Below are positions 24,701 through 31,350 of a stretch of DNA of 34,882 nucleotides, in pieces (position 1 is the first letter of the stretch; each line of letters starts with the position of its first letter). The notes below the pieces were generated by a model, which worked only from the letters and a program-made list of their open reading frames with translations, was not told the DNA's origin and searched no databases. Where the stretch lies: NCBI GenBank assembly GCA_017505165.1, contig JAFVPU010000150.1, forward strand, positions 1 to 34,882. The letters are read 5' to 3'. This DNA comes from Clostridia bacterium (GTDB taxonomy: Bacteria; Bacillota; Clostridia; Christensenellales; UBA1242). The translations under genes and the position numbers were made by a program.

Positions 24701-26790
24701 ATCTTCGTCTGTACTATGTAGACACTTCCCATGCATCTTCTCCAGCAAGCGGAACTCTTGCATTGGAACTTTCTGGTGCTACTATTTCCAGTTATGGAAA
24801 GATGACTTGGAAACCTGCAATTGGTTCTGTGGTTGTTCCTGATTCCAAACTCTCTACCGACGATTTGCAGAGTGTTGGTGTTGGTTCCTACAGTAATGAA
24901 GAAGTTGCTTTCCAGACTATCTACACACGTGGTGGAGATGAACTCATCACTAAAGAAGCATTTGAAGCAAACAAATACTATCTCGAAGATGGTCGTGAAA
25001 TCACCAGTGTTGGTATGATCTCTATCTCAACTGGTCAGGATGAAAACGAAGAACCCACATATAGCGCTGTCTACTCTGATAGCACTGCCACAACAGTGAT
25101 CATCCCTGCTGAAACCGTTAAAGCTGGTATCTTTATCAAAGATGGTACTATGATGGTCCAAGTTAGACCTTACATGGTTCCTGAGAAATTCGATGAAAAT
25201 ATTTTTGCCAACGGTGCTATTTACATTCATCCAGGCAATACCAACTTTAGTGGTATGGCTAATCAGTCATACACCTTCGACTCAACCGCATACATCAGAG
25301 AAACAACTGCTGTTGATGGTGAGTATCCGATCAAATCAGCGATCTTAAGATTACATCGTGCTGTCACTGATGGTGATCCAACAAATACCAACTATACTCC
25401 GATGGCGGGTTCTCTCAACAACCCAATGTTTGCGGCTATCTACAGCCCCAACAGATACAGCACATCTAGTGTCAATGGTGAATATAACAGCGCTGTTGGC
25501 TTCAACAGTTCTGCTACTGGTAATCAGGTCACGGTTATTGGTGATTTCTCTAATGCTGTTGGTCTCTGTAACGTTGTTTCTGGTGACATGTCACAGACAG
25601 ATGGTCTCTACAACACCGTTGTCGGTTCTAACTCCAATGTACATGGTGAGTTTAACTTGGTTGGTGGTGCTGGTAACTATGTGTTTGGTGAAGGCAACGT
25701 TATATGCGGTCACTATACTTATGCATTTGGTAATGGAAACATGACCCTCGGCGTCCGTGGTATGGCAATTGGTATGAAGAACCTTACCAATAGCGACAGT
25801 ATCGCAATTGGACGTATGAACACCATGGAAAAGAGCAGTAAGTACTCTATCGCTCTTGGTAGTAATCTTACTGTTTATGCAGAAGGTGCAACCGTTATCG
25901 GTCAGCTTGCCTCTATTCCTAAGTTCATCGGTAATTTCCCTGGTGACAACCTCGATGAGCTGTACAGTATCACTGCTGAACAGTATGCATCACGTGGATA
26001 CGATGAAAAGTGGATCAGTAACAAAAACGGTATGTTCTTCTGTGCTGGAAACAAAGTCAACCAGGATATCAACACCGTTATTTCTCATGCATTCACTGAG
26101 TATATCGCTCGTCCAAACAATGCGTTCTTCAGTGCGGCTACTGGTTCGACTAACAGAAACATGGATCCGTACATTTACGAGCCATTCTTCCAGCATACCT
26201 TCACTGGTGTAATCAGACAGCAATTCACAGATGCTACAGCAGACGTTAATGATGCGACTAAGTTTACTTTCACACAACGTGATGGTGGACGGGTCAAATC
26301 GTTCGACCCTGGTATTGTGGTTGAATCTGGCGTAACGGCTATTGACCTTGATTTCAACAAAGCAACACGTTGGAAACTTCAGGATACTGAGAATGTCAAC
26401 ACCCTGGTTCCAAAGAACTTTGTTGATGGTGCAGAAGCATATGTGATCGTCTATGGTGGTGTCACTGTTTCCTGGACTACATTTGAATTTGGTGGTAATG
26501 TCGATGAATCTATTGACGCCAACCATTTCGATGGAATCGTCTGGACGGAAGGCGAAGCGCCACGTGCCGTTGACAGTTTCGCATATGGTTTCCAGATGAT
26601 CAAACTTATGGTCGTTGACAATACTGTCATTGCTCAGCTCATTGCTGATACTTGCACCAACGAACCAAGCGGCGCTATTGCTAATTACGCTATGAGAGCG
26701 GAAGCATCTGCAGCTGAAGCTGCTGGTAACGAAAGTGATGTTGAATCTCTGACTGAACAGGCAGAAGGACTCAATAACCAAGTTGGTTAA
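21727..26790 (+). CDS. Giant tail fibre: attachment module, RCC1-like propeller, YadA-like head repeats, 1,687 aa
   Basis: Receptor-binding fibre candidate. Residues 1-85 form an N-terminal module shared with the 251-aa protein at 30143. HxH sites lie at 109-111, 301-303, 810-812 and 839-843. About 320-780 has RCC1-type repeats with WGDNEYGQFGNG-like turns and W-x-x-I/M-x-x-G spacing (around 438, 489, 633, 708). A Gly/Ser hinge (GGGSSSSGVGGSG) is near 867-880. About 1251-1400 has short repeats of the AVGxxNxVxGxxN kind typical of trimeric-autotransporter heads. The last 40 residues are helical (AEASAAEAAG). ATG at 21727 with AAAGGA upstream. Trimeric assembly is likely from the HxH and YadA-like parts. 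Adhesive function is inferred; the propeller may bind a protein receptor. Confidence 0.85.
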   Translation: MASIINGESSPNYYVTPTGITIGGRTKEYATIADMLADTNPGKYARVADATGDTTVKHGAAVYRREGTDWVKVYEEESMDMESVITWDTLAGKPNVTAQAVEGAIASAHSHTNYSVISKLGVDTSGNLTLDGNPVGSNGQDASAAIARLDVLEPTVTNLEATVSAHGTDIAALQNQNYVFSVNGVTPDANGSITIPVGNPNSVLYVDAMPEPSADLVGKVVFYSGASTATFTAGNVYRCVLNSNSVYEWKVITDNSEITTLASLVATNTANISTNQNGILANTNAINSLDARVITVEGKAHEHNTETNFVFSNEVFGCTEKVETYKTFNEFSLPEEVTFSFMTSTETGYILVGNDKLYWTNSASGKYDGVLDDLTGDLTNITWGASSNNVLAVIADGSMYVRAHDADITKLPAAGTLLGEVETLSKDSWTIVPGGKTWKQISCHVENWLAIDNDGNLYVAGKNYYGLQLNDETTGVVNSLTLADDSGDWIDIGTGRYHNMGMRGTIDENGVKHGTIYAWGQLWTGAVGNGISYRQDMKKTYAWVNGDTVVHTFSATPVANATVYAFADKMTILGRLSANASNNALVLDGVSYTRDSSYDINPSTLYTKTITPLAVPTFDSDGNVTNTTVYSDWFKMETGYYHNAALRKDPTTGKTEVYLWGDNEYGQFGNGNYVNGTLTQSTLTEDNAALVELWSWPTKIEDSRFDDAIDIRCAHYGTFIRCASGKIYFAGCNKRNYLGTGTFSEETAFIPHFTELSTMFRNNIPLVSTYGAMVVRNSPRLSDDADAVVSAAFTYPLTPKNLDAAITASHNHSIDTATIDAAAILVSQFASAIPLAASHAHSHFNLADLNAIAVRNGVLYINNNPYGGGSSSSGVGGSGVTVDPTNVKLDSLTDIAGLSNLSGGFGFEVLSYRKVSDTEAYIHVAPKGNVINCQGRYVDLRSSADTEIISAEEQAKGLYAVCSNSSSNNGYVYCTKDLVTKMEAVAASSSAYLRLYYVDTSHASSPASGTLALELSGATISSYGKMTWKPAIGSVVVPDSKLSTDDLQSVGVGSYSNEEVAFQTIYTRGGDELITKEAFEANKYYLEDGREITSVGMISISTGQDENEEPTYSAVYSDSTATTVIIPAETVKAGIFIKDGTMMVQVRPYMVPEKFDENIFANGAIYIHPGNTNFSGMANQSYTFDSTAYIRETTAVDGEYPIKSAILRLHRAVTDGDPTNTNYTPMAGSLNNPMFAAIYSPNRYSTSSVNGEYNSAVGFNSSATGNQVTVIGDFSNAVGLCNVVSGDMSQTDGLYNTVVGSNSNVHGEFNLVGGAGNYVFGEGNVICGHYTYAFGNGNMTLGVRGMAIGMKNLTNSDSIAIGRMNTMEKSSKYSIALGSNLTVYAEGATVIGQLASIPKFIGNFPGDNLDELYSITAEQYASRGYDEKWISNKNGMFFCAGNKVNQDINTVISHAFTEYIARPNNAFFSAATGSTNRNMDPYIYEPFFQHTFTGVIRQQFTDATADVNDATKFTFTQRDGGRVKSFDPGIVVESGVTAIDLDFNKATRWKLQDTENVNTLVPKNFVDGAEAYVIVYGGVTVSWTTFEFGGNVDESIDANHFDGIVWTEGEAPRAVDSFAYGFQMIKLMVVDNTVIAQLIADTCTNEPSGAIANYAMRAEASAAEAAGNESDVESLTEQAEGLNNQVG

Positions 26791-26799
26791 ACAGAATCA

Positions 26800-26826
26800 C
26801 ATGTGGGAGGATAATCCTCCCACATG
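26800..26826 (+). terminator. Hairpin after the fibre gene
   Basis: A 13-bp perfect stem (CATGTGGGAGGAT and complement) with a 1-nt centre, then CTTTTAAATC. Only 21 nt separate it from the next start, with no room for a promoter, so it probably works as a partial terminator or processing site. Confidence 0.75.
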
Positions 26827-26847
26827 CTTTTAAATCAAGAGGTAAAT

Positions 26848-27459
26848 ATGTCTAAATTCGTGTTTCTTAAAGACGGTGTCGAACTTGATTTCGCCACTCA
26901 GAACATTGAAGTTGAACAGACCGTTGTCGTCAAAGTGAAAAAATCTCTTTGGTCTGGTATCGGCGTTCACAAAAGCATCGAAGAGCTTGCTGCTCTCGGT
27001 GTACAGATCAAACACATCCCTTCACAGACTGCTGCTCGTACCGAGTATGAGAAAATTGTCAAACTGTATGCTGCTGTTCCTGAATTTGCAACACGAGTTG
27101 CAGAATGGAAAGCCATGTTTGATGAGCTTGGTATCGGATACGACGCAACTGTTGAAGACATTGCAAATGCTGAAAAAGCAAAATTCGGTGAAGACAGTAC
27201 TTCACGTGCCGACTTCCACGATGCTTTCATGGGTAAACGAACCGAGGTCATGGTCAACTACCAAGCTGCTGAAAAATTTGTCAGCGGAGATATGGATGTA
27301 TCTGTTGACGATTTCACTATGTGGACCACCACATCAACTCTGGTGAAATGGCTTCCTGGTACTTATGAAGAAAAAGATATTCCTGCACTCAGAGTCGAAA
27401 CCATTGTCGAATCTGACGAACAGGAAGAACAGCTTAAAGCTGAGGATGCAGCTCTGTAA
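26848..27459 (+). CDS. Unknown protein, possibly fibre assembly or accessory, 203 aa
   Basis: I use ATG 26848, which has AAGAGG 5 nt upstream; an earlier in-frame ATG (26824) lies inside the hairpin. A soluble protein: the N-terminal 45 residues look beta-rich, then come helices, and the end is acidic (ESDEQEEQLKAEDAAL). I recognise no family. Lying directly after a giant fibre gene, it occupies the place where tail-fibre assembly chaperones are usually found. That is a positional inference only. Confidence 0.65.
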   Translation: MSKFVFLKDGVELDFATQNIEVEQTVVVKVKKSLWSGIGVHKSIEELAALGVQIKHIPSQTAARTEYEKIVKLYAAVPEFATRVAEWKAMFDELGIGYDATVEDIANAEKAKFGEDSTSRADFHDAFMGKRTEVMVNYQAAEKFVSGDMDVSVDDFTMWTTTSTLVKWLPGTYEEKDIPALRVETIVESDEQEEQLKAEDAAL

Positions 27460-27482
27460 GCTGTTAGGTAAATTCCATCCGT

Positions 27483-27517
27483 AGACACTGCAAATCCTCC
27501 TGCCTGATGCAGTGTCT
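27483..27517 (+). terminator. Intra-operon hairpin with wide loop
   Basis: A 9-bp stem (AGACACTGC / GCAGTGTCT) with a 17-nt loop. The loop contains CCTCC, which could pair with the GAGG ribosome binding site of the next gene (27536-27540). TGCCT (27501-27505) can also pair with AGGCA (27524-27528). The poor U-run (TAATTTAGG) makes it a weak terminator. Confidence 0.5.
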
Positions 27518-27545
27518 TAATTTAGGCAGCACACCGAGGTGACAT

Positions 27546-29339
27546 ATGGCCACCTATCAAGAACTTGTAACTAGAGCAGAAACTGCTGCTGCATCTGCAG
27601 CGCAAAGCGCGTCAAACACAGCCGCTGATAAACTAACAGTTCAGGGTTATGTTGACAGAATAACTGGTCTTCTAAACAATGCATCTACACTTACAACACC
27701 AACTATCACGGTCGATCCTCAAACAGGAAGAATATCGGTTTCGTGTAGTGCATCTGTTGGAAATGTTGCATCTTCAACTATAAAAACAAATACTCTCTTG
27801 CTGACTGAAGTCGCAGGGAATAATCTCGATCCTGCTATCATCAAAGATGGTGAAACTATCTTTGGTGTGACGGGTAGTTATCAAGGAAGTGGTGGAACTG
27901 GAATAATTGATTGTGTCAAAATTGATCAATACCAAAAATATGTTCCACCATTTACCGCACCATCACAAATTATCGTATCTGGACTAACAACAATCGGTGA
28001 CCCAAATGATTTTGGTGTAGATCTGTCGATGTTCAATGGAACATACGAACCAACATCAGATACACTACTTGAATCTGGTTACAACAGATTGTATAAGAGT
28101 ACATCTGGCGAATATTACCTAAAAGGTTTTGATGCGTCCACTATCGAATTCAGTGAGACACCTTCTGGATGGTACTTTGTGACATCACCAACCGCCTATA
28201 TTGGATATGAATCTGCTGGTTTTGAAGGAAGTACCATCACTAGTGGAACTGTCACTATCAATTCATCCAGTTATGGTTCAACGACATGTTCCATGACAGT
28301 GTCGACATCTAACTATGGTCAAAATCTTATTCTTTCTGGAAAGTTAGTAACGTCGTTAGATGAATCCAAACGTCATTGGAAATTGTCTGATTCTGTATCA
28401 AATTTCACTACATTTGATTTCACACCTAGCGTTGGTAAAATTTACATAGCAAAAGGTGGTAGAGTGTGTGGAAATCCAATCGACACATACACAACCGGTT
28501 ATCCAGAGAGAGCCATCGACGATAATACTATCTTGTATCTTCCGTTTGGTTCAGAACCATTGCTAGACAGATCTAGATATGATCACCAGATCGTTGTTCA
28601 GCAGTTCGGTACTACCACTACGCCTGGTTTTCCTGAAACTATTGATAAATCATCTCTTTATACCAGTTCTGAACTACCACAAGGAAAACAATTGAGTGAC
28701 TTTACTTCTGTTGTTTGGAGTGTTGGTGGAGAAACTTATGCTCACGAGGGTGTCAACGAATTGTCTAATCCAGGTTTTCTGAATAGATATGTATTTCAGA
28801 ATATGTCATATCTTCAAGTAACTCCAATTGACAATGAATTCGCATTTGGTAGTAAGGACTTTACATTTGAAGCTTATATCTACCTGGACATAGCAAAACT
28901 GATCTCATATCAATATCGTGAACCACGAATCTATGCCAATAGTCAGAATCCATTTTTGGGGCTGTTAGCAGTAATTGATACGTATGATTATACTGATGGA
29001 ATGGTAGCCACAATACAGTACTACGATTCAGTTTCAACAGGTGTAACCATAAATGACAAAACATGGTATCATATCGCACAAGTCAGATATGGCAATAACT
29101 TCCTGCTGTTCCTGGATGGTACACTAGTATCATCAAAAACGGCTAGTGAGCTCGGAAGTAGTGCTACATCAAGTATTGGCGGAACTAGTGCTATAAGGAT
29201 CGGTTCAGGACCAGATTGGGACGGTTGGCCATGGGTTGGAAAGATGGCTGATGTTCGTCTCTCAAATGTGGCACGATACACCTCCGATTTTACACCTCTC
29301 ACTCGGTGTATTTACACAACGGCACCTTCACAAGCGTAA
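27546..29339 (+). CDS. Tail-fibre protein with C-terminal LamG/concanavalin-like lectin domain, 597 aa
   Basis: The N-terminal 50 residues are an Ala/Ser-rich helix (probable coiled coil). Next is a beta-region with NNLDPAIIKDGETIFGVTG, a module common in phage tail and adhesin proteins. The middle is beta-rich. Residues about 430-597 form a LamG/laminin-G-like jelly roll: FTFEAYIYL, a WYHIAQVR strand, FLLFLDGTLV and a final VRLSNVARYTSDF segment. That set is typical of Con-A-like sugar-binding domains. It probably binds cell-surface glycan. ATG at 27546 with GAGGTG upstream. It is the third gene of the rightward host-recognition block. Confidence 0.8.
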   Translation: MATYQELVTRAETAAASAAQSASNTAADKLTVQGYVDRITGLLNNASTLTTPTITVDPQTGRISVSCSASVGNVASSTIKTNTLLLTEVAGNNLDPAIIKDGETIFGVTGSYQGSGGTGIIDCVKIDQYQKYVPPFTAPSQIIVSGLTTIGDPNDFGVDLSMFNGTYEPTSDTLLESGYNRLYKSTSGEYYLKGFDASTIEFSETPSGWYFVTSPTAYIGYESAGFEGSTITSGTVTINSSSYGSTTCSMTVSTSNYGQNLILSGKLVTSLDESKRHWKLSDSVSNFTTFDFTPSVGKIYIAKGGRVCGNPIDTYTTGYPERAIDDNTILYLPFGSEPLLDRSRYDHQIVVQQFGTTTTPGFPETIDKSSLYTSSELPQGKQLSDFTSVVWSVGGETYAHEGVNELSNPGFLNRYVFQNMSYLQVTPIDNEFAFGSKDFTFEAYIYLDIAKLISYQYREPRIYANSQNPFLGLLAVIDTYDYTDGMVATIQYYDSVSTGVTINDKTWYHIAQVRYGNNFLLFLDGTLVSSKTASELGSSATSSIGGTSAIRIGSGPDWDGWPWVGKMADVRLSNVARYTSDFTPLTRCIYTTAPSQA

Positions 29340-29353
29340 TTAACAAACATCAC

Positions 29354-29389
29354 AAGTAGTAAGTGTTGTTATAACAACACTTACTACTT
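29354..29389 (+). terminator. Hairpin after the lectin gene
   Basis: A 36-nt perfect palindrome (18-bp arms starting AAGTAGTAAG), followed by TAAATTTATC. The next start is 23 nt downstream. Confidence 0.75.
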
Positions 29390-29412
29390 TAAATTTATCA
29401 TAGGAGATTCTA

Positions 29413-30090
29413 ATGACATTTATTTGGGACATTTACAGAGGAGCGTATAGATTTACTGAAAAAGAAGAAAAGATAACACGATGGTTTTTAAGACTACTTA
29501 TTAAAGAATGTCCGAAAACCTGTTCTTTTTTGCTTTTACTCGACTTGGATAAGATTGAATTTTACTGGGCACCTGGTATGACAATAGATAATGGAATACA
29601 AGGTGCGTGGTGTGTCACATCTCCAAATCGAATTTATATGGTAGCATTAGATGAACAACTCTACCATTGTGGTCGACCATCAACCACGATCAAAGATGAT
29701 CTAACAGACGCAAGAATGCAACATTTACTGATGAGATGTATATCGGTGACTATGGTACATGAGCTAACACATATGTTGCAATTCAAAACAAATCCATTCT
29801 TATACTCTATCAATCGATTGGTAACACTGTTCGTTGACCGTATTCCATTCCTTGAAATGATAGGTATTGAATACGATGCAAGATCAAATAGCGAAACGGA
29901 AGAATTTTATGAATTTGTTGAGAAGCTTGAATGTTGCATTTCAACATATACAGCTGCCATTCATTCGAAACCACCATCCGATGAAAACTTTTTGTATCTC
30001 AATTGGTGTGAAAGCTATCCCGAAACATCCTATGAAGGTAAGAAGTTTCGTGAACTAACACTCGAATACGTAAACATGATCAATGAATAA
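29413..30090 (+). CDS. HExxH metallopeptidase-like protein, 225 aa
   Basis: HELTH lies at residues 116-120 inside a predicted helix (TMVHELTHMLQF). A third-ligand candidate is Glu153 in IEYDA, followed by an acidic helix. HExxH plus a downstream Glu is the gluzincin zinc site. No signal peptide; a weakly hydrophobic N-terminal stretch at about 37-45. I cannot assign a peptidase family. It sits between fibre genes, so it may process fibre or host surface proteins, or use the fold only structurally. ATG at 29413 with AGGAG upstream. It shares no obvious similarity with the peptidase at the left edge beyond the zinc site. Confidence 0.75.
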   Translation: MTFIWDIYRGAYRFTEKEEKITRWFLRLLIKECPKTCSFLLLLDLDKIEFYWAPGMTIDNGIQGAWCVTSPNRIYMVALDEQLYHCGRPSTTIKDDLTDARMQHLLMRCISVTMVHELTHMLQFKTNPFLYSINRLVTLFVDRIPFLEMIGIEYDARSNSETEEFYEFVEKLECCISTYTAAIHSKPPSDENFLYLNWCESYPETSYEGKKFRELTLEYVNMINE

Positions 30091-30096
30091 ATCAAC

Positions 30097-30127
30097 GTGT
30101 TAGTGGTGAACAACTCACCACTAACAC
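30097..30127 (+). other. Intra-operon hairpin without U-run
   Basis: A 13-bp perfect stem (GTGTTAGTGGTGA and complement) with loop ACAAC. It is followed by CATATCGAGG, that is, directly by the next ribosome binding site. The lack of U residues argues against simple termination; it is more likely an mRNA-stabilising or regulatory hairpin. Confidence 0.65.
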
Positions 30128-30142
30128 CATATCGAGGAAATT

Positions 30143-30898
30143 ATGTCAGCAACAACCATTATTAACCAATCATCTCCTCATATGTTCTTTGTTACACCCG
30201 AAGGTATAACAGTCATGGGTAGAACCCGTGTATATGAAACATATGACAGAATGTTAGAGGATCCGAATCCTCCAAAATTCGCATGGGTGATCGATGCTAC
30301 AGGAGATACTACTGTTTCTGAAGGTGCTGCTTTCTATGCTTACAAAGATGGTAGATGGCGTAAACTGTATGAATCAGAAGCAATGGACAATGAGAATTTA
30401 AACAAACCAGATGGTTATGATGAACTCGTTGATACAGTATCTCTTCTTAAAGCAACAGTTATTACACTACAATCATCAAAACTTGACAAAGTTCCAGGTA
30501 AGGGACTTTCAACAAACGACTTCTCTGATACATACAAACAATGGATTGATTCATTTGAGCATTATGACGACACACAGATAAAAGATATGATTCTATCTGA
30601 AGTGACAAATCGAACTAATGCTCTTTTGAATAAAGTTGATAAAGAAGTAGGAAAGGGATTATCATCCAACGACTTCACTGATCAAGATAAAGAAAAACTT
30701 GATTCTATTGAACCCTACGATGATACCCAGATAAAAGAACTTATAGATCGAAAAGAGCAATCTCTAAAACAGAGTATTGCAACTAAAGCATCTACAGCTG
30801 ATCTTCTTGCATTTAAAAACAGACTAGGTGCTGTCGAACAAGAAGTTCTTGGCGCATCAGAAACTCTATCTGCTATCGAGGAGCTAGTAGGACAATGA
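30143..30898 (+). CDS. Fibre/spike adaptor protein sharing the giant fibre's N-terminal module, 251 aa
   Basis: Residues about 1-85 align with the start of the 1,687-aa fibre: SSP, VTPEGIT, GRT, DATGDTTV and GAAxY in the same order. The shared part is most simply a virion-attachment domain. After it come two copies (about 115-160 and 170-215) of a repeat of the type GKGLSxNDFxDxxK with YDDTQIK, then a helical end. Such repeats are common in tail-fibre stems. The gene ends in a TGA that overlaps the next start (ATGA at 30895-30898), so translation is coupled. Role: adaptor fixing the following spike proteins to the tail. Confidence 0.75.
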   Translation: MSATTIINQSSPHMFFVTPEGITVMGRTRVYETYDRMLEDPNPPKFAWVIDATGDTTVSEGAAFYAYKDGRWRKLYESEAMDNENLNKPDGYDELVDTVSLLKATVITLQSSKLDKVPGKGLSTNDFSDTYKQWIDSFEHYDDTQIKDMILSEVTNRTNALLNKVDKEVGKGLSSNDFTDQDKEKLDSIEPYDDTQIKELIDRKEQSLKQSIATKASTADLLAFKNRLGAVEQEVLGASETLSAIEELVGQ

Positions 30899-31350
30899 CA
30901 CTACGTGAGAGACTAGCAATAGTGAAGAACTCTCTTACTAACCATATGGTTAGAATAAAAGAAGCACTTCTTATCAAAGGAGTAAAAACTCCTGAACATA
31001 TGACATACTCACTTGTGGCTGATTACATCAGACAAATCTATCAAGAAGATTTTGAGTTTGTCTTTAATTTTTTAGATATAGACCAGTTCGGTTCTCCACA
31101 TATTCCAAATACCGGACAATCTATAGGAGGTATGATAGGAATAACACCTGATATGGATGATCTTATTATACCACAATACAGCTTCACATCTGCATTTGGG
31201 TTCTATGCTACTATAAGTGTGTCTGGTCATGACTACTGGTCGAACAAACCACCAATAACAGTTATGGCTGATGTCGAACTCAAGACAATTGAAGAATTTA
31301 ATGAACAAACAGTACCAGAGGAATTGAATTATGATCCTACACTCCAATGA
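30895..31350 (+). CDS. Small linker protein between adaptor and spike, 151 aa
   Basis: ATG at 30895 overlaps the previous stop by 4 nt. The first 50 residues are helical (LRERLAIVKNSL onward). The rest is a small beta-rich domain. No enzyme motif and no family I recognise. The last 20 nt overlap the start of the beta-helix spike gene. This ordering (adaptor, small protein, spike, all overlapping) suggests a stoichiometric subcomplex, with this protein as connector or chaperone. Confidence 0.65.
   Translation: MTLRERLAIVKNSLTNHMVRIKEALLIKGVKTPEHMTYSLVADYIRQIYQEDFEFVFNFLDIDQFGSPHIPNTGQSIGGMIGITPDMDDLIIPQYSFTSAFGFYATISVSGHDYWSNKPPITVMADVELKTIEEFNEQTVPEELNYDPTLQ

Noticed and set aside
25990-26781. 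263-codon leftward open frame inside the giant fibre gene
   Set aside because: Antisense to clear repeats of the fibre; no ribosome binding site, unlikely composition (many Ser, Cys and Ile), no promoter.
26824-26848. Earlier start of the 203-aa gene
   Set aside because: That ATG is inside the hairpin arm; the ribosome binding site fits ATG 26848.
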